Of a stretch of DNA of 64,000 nt, positions 46,177 to 56,841 are shown piece after piece (position 1 is the stretch's first letter; each line of letters starts with the position of its first letter). The translations under genes and the position numbers were made by a program. Source of the DNA: Dactylellina haptotyla (taxonomy: Eukaryota > Ascomycota > Orbiliomycetes > Orbiliales > Orbiliaceae); NCBI GenBank assembly GCA_031310005.1, contig CM062387.1, forward strand, positions 2,232,001 through 2,296,000, read 5' to 3'. Under the pieces are notes generated by a model, which was not told the origin of the DNA, searched no databases, and saw only the letters and a list, made by a program, of their open reading frames with translations.

Positions 46177-48041
46177 GTTGAGATGCGTGGTTCACAGCAG
46201 GTTCGAGTGATTACTAAGGATGATTCGAGGAGAGTGGTGTATTATCAAGGCCTCGTAACAGGTCGTGATGACGTCGGTGATGTTTGTGATTGTGGTGGTG
46301 GTTGAAGCGGTGGGATTCGCGAGGGCGAACAGGACAGCTTTCGCGTTGTGGGTTTGTGTGAACCTTGTACCTGAACAGATACGGAAGGTGAGATAGCTAC
46401 GGGGTGAGGGCTGATGAGAAACAATACTGGAAACCGAGAGAAAAAGGAGATGGGATCTTTGGTAATAATCATACCTGGGCGGTTTCCGCGGCGCTCTTGA
46501 GACTTTAGAGCGGTATGGAGCGTCCGTAGGGGTTGAATATGGTGGAAGACACGCCCCTTGCTGGTGCTGCTCGGGCTGAGTGATCGAGAGAACACGGGGA
46601 AGACGACGTAAGTTGGTCAATTGGTGCTCGACACGACAAGCAAACAAGTAGGACGATGGCGATGGAGGAGGGAGAGGGAGAGGGGAGGAGGAGGGAAAGC
46701 GATAGTTCGTAGGGGGCGTCGTTGGTGTCGTTGGTAGTTGGGAGAGTGGATGAAGCAGGTGGTAGACAGTTTGGTGAGTTAGTTGGGTGGACGGTTAGTT
46801 GGGAGCGGTGTTGTGGGATATGTGGCCAAGCAGCCACGGAACAGCAAGGACGGTCTGTCGGTGGTGATATCAACCACCAGCAAATTAGCCAATTGCCTGG
46901 CTATGCCCGATGCCGCAATAGCACAGCCAAGATGCCGGACGTAACCTCGTGCGGGAGGCAGGGAGAGAGAGGGAGAATAACAGCAATCAATGGCTGCTGC
47001 CCCTTTTGTTGTCTCAGCCGGGCCGTAGGATTTGGGGCTTCGGGATATGCAACCAGCTTTGGGATGCAATGATATAATACGTGCTCTTGGTGGGGAAATT
47101 TTACAATTCCACCGCTCCGAGCCTCCCAATGTTGTCTTCTTTTGATATCGCGAGTATAATATAAGATTAAGGACTGCGTGGCGGCGGATGGCGGAAATTT
47201 GTTTCTCGGATAGTTCAAAGCGGGCGACGGCTCCAGAGAATAATAATAACAATAACAGTAATGGTAACAGTTTATCCAGAAGACTGGGTGAGCGATGTCA
47301 GAATAAAAAAATATTTCCTCGGGTTGATCCTTCGTCCGTTCTTCCAAGTGAGGGCACTGATCTTCCGATCTTTGCGCAAGCTCGAATGTTCTCGCTTCTA
47401 TAACTTTATACTCGTGCACAGGACCCTCTTGCACAGCCTTCAATACCCAAAGTCTTCATAACACAGTTTTCAATCAACTCCTTTGGTAAGTTTCATGTGA
47501 TAGAGCCTTCTCTTTTACAAATCTTTGAGTCACAAACAATGGCTCAGATCCACCTCTGGTAACTTCTTGAGAGAAGGAGAGTTGAATTCGAGAAGTGGCT
47601 ACGTATACATCAAGCGAAGAGACCTGGGGAATGACCCCTGGCGCCATCTGCAGCTTGGCCCACTCGGTGGGAAACATGTGGGAAATCGGTTCCTGGCCCA
47701 TTTCCGGAGCATGGCGCCCCGTTTGGGAAACAGACTGCCAAACATTTCGCTTTGGTCCGTCCGAAGAGACAGCGGCATCGCTAATAGATGTTGCGGCTCG
47801 CACCACAGCTTTCCCTAGCAAGTATGGGGTTTTAGGCTGAATTTTCGACACCAGCCAACTTTCGCACCATTCTTCTTATAACTATACTTTTTACTATTTT
47901 AAACATATATGTGTATCTATAGCAATTCCAATAGCCACACCCGCTCTAAGCAATAATTATACTATGATAATGATGACGATATGTTTCGACCCGGTTTATT
48001 GCTCCCATGTCGAAATTTATCTGATTCTTATTCTCATTTTA
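46177..48041. other. Intergenic region: promoter of Lys-rich gene and unassigned sequence
   Basis: About 1.9 kb. The left ~700 bp are the likely promoter and leader of the Lys-rich gene, with GA-rich sequence near 46660-46700. Near 47230-47270 is an AATAATAATAAC-type simple stretch. A small frame at 47474-47851 is listed separately. Nothing else is supported. Confidence 0.45.
47474..47851 (-). CDS. Hypothetical 125-residue frame, weak
   Basis: Single frame, MSKIQPKTPYLLGKAVVRAA at the start and MGQEPISHMFPTEWAKLQMA in the middle. The even amino-acid mix and a basic start without acids hint at a small mitochondrial protein, but I recognise nothing. An opposite-strand frame of 97 codons covers the same DNA, so one of them is spurious, perhaps both. 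Confidence 0.25.
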   Translation of the reverse strand: MSKIQPKTPYLLGKAVVRAATSISDAAVSSDGPKRNVWQSVSQTGRHAPEMGQEPISHMFPTEWAKLQMAPGVIPQVSSLDVYVATSRIQLSFSQEVTRGGSEPLFVTQRFVKEKALSHETYQRS

Positions 48042-49263
48042 TCATACTCGAGGCGCATTTCCGATTTGGATAATCTCTCCCGTAGCCTCGTCATTACGTA
48101 GGGTCGGCCACGAAGTGCCATCCGCCTTCTTCAACCTCATCTCAACTTTAGTCCCCATCACCGTGTACGAACTCTCCTCTGGTGAAATTGTTGCGTACAA
48201 CGGTATTATTGTCTTGTGACGTTTCTTGTCGCTCGTGCGTAGGTCGACGTCAACTTCAGTTGGCTTGAAAAAGATGGACGACTTTTCTTTATCGGTCTTT
48301 TTTAGGAATATCGATGCGTTAATATGCGTGTACGTCTGATAGAAATCCGTCCTACAAAAAGACATCATGTCAGTCATACGTATACATATTTTTCAAAAAA
48401 TCGCACCGTTATGAAAGAAAACTCCCTTACCTGCACTCGACAAGGTCTTCGCCATCACCTTCTCCTCCCGCTTCCTTGTCCTCCTTCTTAGCACCAATGT
48501 AGCAATGGCTTCCCTGGGAACAACCACCAATCTTCAAAAACTCTGAGAACTCAAGCACCCGCCGCTTACAGCACGACCAGCCCTTCGATCCCTCATGGAA
48601 TATCGCCACGCCAGGATGGTGTACACAGGATTCCGGCTTCCGACTTTCCTCCTCGCTCGCGTAGATTTCTTCGCACCCGTTCCGCTTGCACTTCGTACCA
48701 GATGGAACAGCGACACCTGGTTCATCCTCCTCAGGAACCTGTTCCTTCGGTGCAGCTGAAGCTGCATTCGTCCGTGCCTCTGATACTGGAGCTCTAACGC
48801 GCTCCGAGACATTGCCAAACGTTTCCTTTCCGTCTTGCGAGATAACTGGAGTGGGTACATTCGAAGTGGCGGCGGACGAAGCAGACCGGCCGCCGTAGTC
48901 CGCCGCTGTGGTCGTCACCTTCTCCGTACTATGTTTGCCGGTTGTGCAAGGCGTGATTGTAAGAAATTCGTCGAAGGTCAAGACGCGGGGCTTGCAGCAT
49001 TTCCATCCTGTGGCGTTGGTGGGGCACCTCTTGTTAGTGGGGTTGTTTTTTCTCTCCCAATTTTGCTTTCGTTCTTTCTGGCACCTCGAAGCCGCCAATA
49101 ACGAGATATATTATAAGAGAACGTGGGTGGCAGAAGAAATTACACGGCGCCTACCTTTTTGACCTTCGTGGAAAACAGGAGGCCCCGGGTGATAGAGGCA
49201 GTCCTCGTCCGGATCGGAGAATATCTTGCCGCATCCCTGGTGTGTGCATTTCTGGGCCGACAT
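48042..49263 (-). CDS. CHORD-CS domain HSP90 co-chaperone (CHORDC1/Chp type)
   Basis: Zinc-binding co-chaperone, counterpart of animal CHORDC1/melusin and plant RAR1. Exons 49263-49155, 49007-48431 and 48351-48042 give 331 residues. CHORD 1 (residues about 6-65) has CTHQGCGKIFSDPDEDCLYH, FHEGQKGWKCCKPRVLTFDE and PCTTGKH. CHORD 2 (about 150-215) repeats the layout: CKRNGCEEIYASEE, CVHHPGVAIFHEGSKGWSCC, GGCSQGSH. All Cys and His positions of both zinc modules seem present. After a Lys/Glu-rich linker comes a CS domain (CRTDFYQTYTHINASIFLKK ... YTVMGTKVEMRLKKADG), the p23-like fold that binds HSP90. The first intron falls inside CHORD 1. Likely housekeeping, with roles in protein folding and growth. 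Confidence 0.95.
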
Positions 49264-50011
49264 GATTGCTATGTTATTACTCAAGCTGTGCAGCGGCGCA
49301 ACAGGTTAGATGTTACCCAGGGCTGGAAAGAGCAATGCTGGAGGAGTTTACGATCCAAGAGCTGAAGGAGCAGAAGGAGAGACTGTTATAAGCGGGGGGG
49401 TTGGTAGCAGAAGGTCTGAGCCGAGGGAAGGTTTGGGAGCGAGTGAGGTTCGCGGGCATCGGATGAGCCTGCCATCATCGCCCGCGCAACAACACGGCCT
49501 GCAGCCATCGAACTTTCTAGATTTCCCTGCGTTCTTCACGGCAGCAACACCAACAAGTCACATTCTTCCAACATGGAAACGCACGGACATGGCCCCCAGG
49601 TCCCCGGCCGACTGACTCGTTGTAGACGCCCGGCCCAGCCATGGAATTATATCATCAAGGGGGGTGCGGTATGGTATGGTAGTAGAATATGTGAATTAGA
49701 CATTTTTAAAATTAGTGGTCAAAAAGGACTATCGTACAAGACTCGATCGAGCACCCGCAGCCGGAAAGACCTCGCTCCCCGCCACACGCGTGCACCACCC
49801 ATATATGCTCCCAAAAGACGTTACACGTAGAGGAAAAACAGTACCATCATACGGCATCGGAATCATACGGCCACATCAATCAATATATATCGGGGCCCGC
49901 AGAGAGAGATATGCTATATATGAAAGAAGGAAAAGATAAAGCAGCTACATAACTTGTCTAAAACCCCTGGGAATAATATTGCAAAAACAAACAAGCCAGA
50001 ATGCTAGTCGT
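49264..50011. other. Intergenic region, CHORD-CS promoter
   Basis: About 750 bp between the CHORD-CS start and the 3' end of the DUF3712 gene on the same strand. It should contain the CHORD-CS promoter at the left and a 3' untranslated region at the right. No further feature seen. Confidence 0.5.
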
Positions 50012-51245
50012 TTACTGTGGGTTCAAAATGGCGATGACTGGTGGGGCATCGCGCAGCGGCTTCTCTAACCATTGGATGTGCTCGCCGTTGAAGACAGTCG
50101 AGTTGGCGGTCAGTGTGATGTTGGTGTTTGGCTGGGCCAGGGAAGCGGCGAACAGAGGAGTGGAGATGAGTTTTTCGTCGACGTGGTTGTAGATCTTGAC
50201 GTGGTTGTCACCTGGGTAGAGGGTGAGGTTCTTGACGACGGACCAGCCAAGTGGAATGGTTCCGACGGCCATGTCGACAGTCAGGTCTCCCTGTTCAAAA
50301 TTTTGTGAGTCAAACAAACAATCTTTCCTTGAGAGATATTCAGATTCAACTTACAACTTGGAGGGTGAAGGAGCTGGGGTTGGGGATCATGCCATCAGTC
50401 AACATGTTGGTGCCGTCCTCCAAGGTTTCATTGAGGACCTGTGGGTTGGTGAGCAGAATTCCCTTGAGGCCGTTCAATCCTATAGAGCCGAGATATCAGC
50501 ATTTCCGTTTACATGCTACAATTATCGCAGAAACCGCAGAAACCGGAGCCTTCAGTGTTAATGCCTACCCTTAAGTTGGACAGTCTTCTGGTAGTCGACG
50601 TGGAACTTGATGGAGCCAATGTTGACCTGGGGGTTCGATCTGATCGCAAGTTCGAGCATCTCACTGTTCAAAACCTCCTTGGAGAACGCATTGTAGGCAG
50701 TCTGATCCAAAATGTTGGTCTCGACGTTGCTGACGTTGATTGTCATGGTATCCTGGATCTTGAGCTCGCCGATGTTCAAGGTCATGAATGGGATAATTTG
50801 CTGGCCGTCGGCTGGTGGAAGGTACATCTCAAAGGTCTGGGGCGAGAAATGCGCGCTGACAGGCGAATGAGAGTGAGCCGTCGAGTTCATGGACAGAGTG
50901 AACTTCTCATTGGATGGGTTGGTGAGCGCGATGGCATCAACTTGGAGTGTAGAGTCGTTCACACTGTCCTGGGCAATCTTTGGAATAGCACCGAATATTC
51001 TATTGTTTCATTGTTAGGCATCTCTTTATATTGATTCAATCGGATGTATCCAGAGTCGCTTACATTCCAAGGACGACCGCAAGAACGATGACAATGAAAG
51101 CAATGAGGTAAATCCACCATCTTCTACCACAGTGGCGCTTGAACCTCTGACCGCGGGTTTGGGAGAGGGCTGGGCTACCAGCATCCTCGATCGTCTCGAT
51201 CTTCTCGCCTTTGTCGCTCATGTTTGGATTACTGGGTGCCGACAT
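50012..51245 (-). CDS. DUF3712-type membrane protein
   Basis: Fungal protein of the LEA-2-like DUF3712 group, with no assigned reaction. Exons 51245-51064, 50999-50569, 50479-50355 and 50290-50012 give 338 residues. The first 40 residues are hydrophilic and cytosolic. A membrane helix (WWIYLIAFIVIVLAVVLGM) follows Arg-rich HCGRR. The external part contains beta-rich repeats: VNDSTLQVDAIALTNPSNEK, FTLSMNSTAHSHSPVSAHF, the DUF-typical LPPADGQQIIPFMTLNIGEL, KFHVDYQKTVQLKGLNGLKG, and TIPLGWSVVKNLTLYPGDNH. Several sequons are present. Its topology is that of a type II plasma-membrane or vacuolar protein. It may have a role in wall or membrane stress, which is inference from topology only. Confidence 0.9.
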
Positions 51246-54200
51246 GGTTGGTTAGACTATTTATCACAAACTTGCAAAAAGAGTGAGTCCAGCTCGGGAT
51301 CGGAACTTTATATATAAATATATATTCGAGTATGTGGTGGGAAACAGCGAAAAGTGATATCAGTCCAGGGAGGAGGGATCCCAGTTATTAAAATACGGGT
51401 CTCGTTTGCCCTGCCTATTCTATTGACTGAACTGTGCTCCCGAGGAAAAGAAAGCGTGATAGTTACTATTCCGAGGAAAAAGCGCGATACTTACTAGCAA
51501 GAAAGTTAATCAAAAAGGTTCGAACAAGCCTGCCTCGTGACACAAAGGGGTAGACGAAGAGAAGAGAAGAAAAAACTCCACCGCTCGACAGGAAACTTTT
51601 CTTTCGGACGATGGAAGGAAAAATAAAATAAAACTTTTACTGTTATCGATCGGACTGGATCCAGGGCCCTTTTTGTAGTTTAGAGCACGCAAATACTGGG
51701 AATGCGACGGCCCAAGTCCTAGCGTGGGATGCCCAAGTGGTGGGAATTCTCATGTTGGGCAAATCCAATGGAAATGATTTGCTGCCGTTTGCCCAGGTTT
51801 GTTTTTCCCCAGATGTCTCTGATGGATCATGAGATATCCTTCGGGAAGGCACCATTTGGTCTCAACTAAAAAAATGGGATAGCCCCCGACGGTCGCTAAA
51901 ACATGTTCATTGGCTACCTGATTAGAAACCGCGCACGCAAATTATCGACTTTCTTTGACTCTTTCGTGTCTCTTCTCCTGTATCCACCGCTGCCGGGCAC
52001 CCCTAGCCTCGGCGCTCGTTCAATTTCGAGCTTGCCCTTGATCTGCTAGGTTCCATGCCACACTGTAACCCACACGATTTCCACCCCAGCTGGAGGAGGT
52101 TCTTGGAAGTATCCCCGCTTTCAGATGTTAAAATGACAGGGATCTCGGACTGCCAATGACAGCATCTTGGGCATTCCAATATGCGCAGCAACGATCTTCG
52201 GGCCAAATTTACTCTTTTCTGTCGACGGCCTCCCGCGTGCTGCGCAAAAGTGTTGTCAACGTAGTCTGCGGTCTGCTCTGCTCCTCCGCATTACTTGGCG
52301 GACTCTTGTGTCGAGGTGTCTCCACTCGCGTGAGGCCCAGCTTCACCGTTTCGGAAGCTGTCAACAGCCTTTCAGGACCAACCTCGCGACCCCGCATTAA
52401 TTCTTAATCTTGTGTTTCTCGTCTACGTATAAACCCAAATGCTAAGAGCCTATTTTTCAATTTTTGGCAACTGCTTCGGATTCTCGTTTCTTTCCCCTGA
52501 GAGAGAGCTCACCAACTCCACGCTTCCCCAGCAAGTTGAACGGACACGACATAGCGTTATATTCACATATCTTAAGAAACCTTCGAATCCACATTTTTCA
52601 AAAAAAATCTATCACCAGGAAACTTGGTGATAGCTGATCAATATGATCGTCGGCGAACCGTCTACTTCGCTAACTGTAGATGGTAATTATACGTGATACA
52701 TCGGGAGACATTACCTCCATCCAGGCCACTCAGCCTATCTAAAGTACCGAGGCAGCACTCGTAAAGTACCCATCAGAGCGTTTCCATGTGCTAAAATTTG
52801 GGTCAAGTTGGCCCGTGATTCAAATCTAGTGCCGTTTAACCAAAGAGATTTGATTAACAGGAAGGAACGCTGTCTCGCAAGGGTTCTCGCTCGGTCGACT
52901 ATCGGCCTTGCGCTTGCAGCTTGCAGGTCGCAGGGTTTGGTTCAGTCGATACGGTGTTCGACCAAGTTTTTAATTCGAATGGGGCAACAGTCCCGCTCGA
53001 AATTGATTGGTCTTCCCCACAATCTTAATAACCGGATCGAAAAGGAACCCCAAGCCTCTTCCCACTTTTCCACTCTCCAAAAGACTAAAAAATCTTTTAA
53101 ATTTTTTTTGCGTTCTCCGAACTGAGAGGGTGTGGGGCCAAAAAATTGGATGCTTGGCTCGGCAAACGACCTGTTGGATAAGTGGCCAACCAGTGCGTGC
53201 GAGGGAGTCGGCTTGCATCGACAGCTCTAGGCCCCAAACCATCCTGCATGGCTTGCTTGCATCGACAAATCGGTCTTCCATGTGATATCTCGTTATCGTA
53301 TTTGGATGGTATTGGCATTAATAATTGGTGGCCGGTTGGTCAACAGTTTTTGCAAATGTTTTATTTTTATTCCTTTTTATTTTATTTTGGCTGTCGCCCT
53401 CCTTTTTGTTTTTCTTTTAAAAGGTTCGGTCGCCACAGGAAATCAAATCTATCTGAATCGGTTACGGACGAGGAACCCGCTTGAGGAAGGTGGGCCGGCC
53501 ATTGGATACGCTGATTGGAACAGACTTATGATAGCAGCCGTCTGAGATCCGTCAACGCGGGCCTTGGCACCATCGGCGGGATGTACGCATGGGCATATCG
53601 TTAGATTGGTATCCAATTGGATAATCAAAAGATTGACCAGGCACATGCCCAAGTAGACGGCACTTCTGCGACGAGAGAAAAAAATTAAGCCGCTGACGTT
53701 CGTTTCAAGATCTTGTCCAAAGTAGCCTTATTTAGAGATAGCGTTTTGTCCGAACCCGAACCATAAGGCCTGAGAATGGCCTGCGCCTGCAAGTTCGGAA
53801 GCCCTCGGCCATTAGGTGGACGATCTTTTTTTAACACCATCTCGGGCAGGCGGAAGCATGTGCACTCCAGATGGGCCGAGTATTTACAAAGGATTAATCA
53901 ACTCCTTTAAGCACCGGATTCTCTCGAGTATTTAAGTGACAATATCGATATTTTATAGAGTATTGAAATCCCACTTCAGCACCCTTTGAGGGTTATACCA
54001 GAACATCTTATGGTTTGCGCTTGGGCGCTTGGGCAGTAAGCTAGCGGATTTCTTGATTCGAGTTCCACATTTTGCTTGTCAAGTGGGACCAAGCGGGAGT
54101 CCACTTGGAAGATCACATTTACACAATTGATTGTTAAGTCAAAATATGATTTCTGAAAGGGGATTATTGGCCAATTATATATTACCAAGATACTGTATCC

Positions 54201-56262
54201 CCAAAATTGTTTAGAATTTTAAAGCGTGAGTATTTTGGTGCAGCTGAATTCGGTGCCTATTGGGCCCCCAGCATGGCATAAGAAGTTTCAAGCACCCGTT
54301 AAGTCAGGCATTAATTTATTTAATATTCCATGAACTTATCAGCTCTATATATTGATGTCAACTTAAGATAAACCCTGGTTTGCCTAGCTATAATGCCCAC
54401 AAAGCTCCCCACCTATACAACCAGTATAATGCAGTATATATATCATCAATCTGAACCTTCCGAATGCACTGTTATATAAACTAAGATTGCACTCTTGAGC
54501 CCAATATCAATTAGAGTATATTACTATATCATGGTGCATTTCTAGAAGATTTATTTTCATCAATTCAGGTTCCCACTATGATACCAAATAGACACTAGAA
54601 ATCATGCGAGTTTACATGTATTATTGATATATCGACAAGACCATCCCAGGCGACAGTGAGCTCAGGTCGCGGCATTATATTGTTCAGAATCAGTTCACGA
54701 GGGTTGGAAATCAAATGGCCTTGAGTAAATCAGCAAGATAGCTGATTAGGGCAGCGCGAAGAAAAAAGGATGATATCCTAGCTGGTAATTGCATGCGGCA
54801 CGAGATACACAACGATGTTGATGGAAAGCTAGATATTTCCAAAATTTCAAAATTTGAGGAGAAGGGAATAACGAACCCGGAGGCCTTTAAAGTTCCCCGC
54901 ACCTAAGGGGCAAAGAGCTCATCATACATCGCTTCGAGAAGCGAAACTTGCAATCTGTTTTCTCATTAATTTAAGTTCCCGAGTAACTGTTCTGCGAGTT
55001 CCAGGTGACGGGGCATCGGGTAGAGAAGATGCAGGGAAACAAGAAAAATTTTTTCTCGCTGCCCAAGATTCCAGTTCGATTGGGTTAATCGGTTTCGCGG
55101 GAACTAATGTAACTAGCCGCTAGATTGTTGAGCCTCCCTCGTCTGGAAGCTTGTCGATGCCGTAGAATACAGCTTGGATGGAAAACTCTGTCTGCCAAGA
55201 GAGTAATATGGACCAAATGAAGCGTCCCAGAACCATGTCGAAGCAATAATTTGGTGTCTACGCAAGATCTGACCTCCCCATAGGGACAGAGCGGACTGTA
55301 TCAGCCCTGTTTTTGTTTCTTCATCCTGGTCGGTTGTTCTTCTCCGCGAGTTACCAGATTGGAAAGGCTGTGTTATACACTAACCCCAAAAATAGATGGA
55401 GTAGATGTCGTAAACGGATGGTGCAAACGTTATGACGAATAGAACCTTCCTTGAACCGGAACTGATCAACTCCAAGTAATTGGCAGTTTTTGGAAGATGA
55501 TACAATCTAATGGTCAGAACCTAATCGCGAGTTGCATAATCGGGAAGCTAGATGTCTGGAAATTGCAAATACCTGCCAGGGCACTGCAAGCAATTGCCGC
55601 CGGCTATGATTTTTTGGGCTATGGTGTCATCCATTGATAAGACTAATTAGACTTGGAAACTCCGTTCTGGGAACGGTATTGATAGGAAGGTTATATACAA
55701 GAAAATTCGACCGACCGAAGAAAGAATCTTTTCTTGGATCATAGCTAAATGCTGTACGAAAAAATAAAAGTAGAAAAAACCATGACCTCATATAGCTCGT
55801 AATGTACACTTTCCCGGAACGAAAAAACCCTACACCTAGCCTTAGTGTAAGAGCTAGGGGTATGAACCGTATATATATCAACAAGAAGAGAAGGTAAGGA
55901 AATAAATGTTACACCCGGTTCTATGCCTTGCCTTGCCAATAACGATAAATAAATGGAAGAAAAAGCTTATGTGAATCCCCATATCTATATGCACCATGCA
56001 GAGTAATAAACAAACCAAAAAAGGAAAAAAAGGTTGAGTGGTCCATAAAAACCATCAAAGTAAAAAATCGATACAACGAAGGGTAAAGTAAAAAGAAAAC
56101 TCCATGTGTAGAATGCCGTCATACACGTTGTGAAACCGTAAAGCCAAGTTATTTTTTAACGCCGCCATGCCGTAAGAAAAACTGTCGTGAGGAATGACAA
56201 ACTTTTGGTGGTGAGATTTTGATGATGCGGGGAGGGTTTGATAGCGTTCAGCGGTAACAGAG
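51246..56262. other. Gene desert, 5 kb
   Basis: The longest gene-free stretch here. The left end holds the DUF3712 promoter. Frames are short and none shows a motif. 54180-54620 is AT-rich. The sequence CTTGCATCGACA occurs twice close together (near 53210 and 53260). I looked for transposase, reverse-transcriptase and terminal-repeat signs and saw none, but old, heavily mutated elements could not be excluded by eye. Confidence 0.45.
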
Positions 56263-56841
56263 TCATAATTGCAACCACCACCTGTCTACCCGAGACATGG
56301 AGGAGTTCTTGGTGGATGTGTTGTTGCTGAAGTGTTCGCGTTCATCATCGCTCTGGTCGTCACAGCTGCTGCTGTTGCTGCTCCACAGTCCCTTGAAGTG
56401 TGATATCGACAGTCGCGGCCTGATCAAGTGTCGTCGCCGGGACGTGCTTCCGCCATTCGAGCTTATTGTTGTGACTGTTCCGGTGAGGTTGTGGTGGGAG
56501 GATGGAACGGAAGTAGGCGGCGCGGAATCATAGAAAGGGGCAATAAGGGAGAGTTGGTTGGCGGGATGTGTGGAGTGCAGGATCCCGAGCGGGTGCGGTG
56601 TCGACCTCGGCCGTACTGATTCATCATCGATGGAAGAGTACGCCAAGACGGGCGACGAACTACCGGACGATGTGTAGCCGCAAGAATTCACTGGGGAGTA
56701 GGCCGATGTCGCCATCGGGGGTTGAGATGTGCAACGGGGGATGAGGTTTGCACAGATGTTGCAGTAGGAGTGGTTGCAGTTGCACCGGGTACAGGTTGAG
56801 TTCGACTGCCTGCAGCGACAACATGTCCATTCGAATTCCAT
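56263..56841 (-). CDS. Small Cys-rich (zinc-ribbon-like) protein
   Basis: 192 residues from the Met at 56841 (MEFEWTCCRCRQSNSTCTRC). The frame is open further up to 57183, but that part overlaps a (TG)n microsatellite and looks like leader sequence. The first 35 residues hold four Cys pairs in the order CxxC, CxxC, then CNCNHSYCNIC, including one His, a layout that suggests two small zinc modules of the kind seen at the start of many short fungal proteins. The remainder is Ser/Thr/Pro-rich, with SRRRHLIRPRLSISHFKGLW near residue 150, then an acidic patch (CDDQSDDERE) and an end in RVDRWWLQL. Function unknown. Confidence 0.7.
   Translation of the reverse strand: MEFEWTCCRCRQSNSTCTRCNCNHSYCNICANLIPRCTSQPPMATSAYSPVNSCGYTSSGSSSPVLAYSSIDDESVRPRSTPHPLGILHSTHPANQLSLIAPFYDSAPPTSVPSSHHNLTGTVTTISSNGGSTSRRRHLIRPRLSISHFKGLWSSNSSSCDDQSDDEREHFSNNTSTKNSSMSRVDRWWLQL

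Noticed and set aside
46901-47443. 180-codon minus-strand frame
   Set aside because: Covers promoter-like and simple-sequence DNA (AATAAT tract gives a Tyr/Cys run); no motif.
51246-56262. Transposon or retroelement relic in the 5-kb gene desert
   Set aside because: No transposase or polymerase motif, no convincing terminal repeats seen; only two close copies of a 12-base word.
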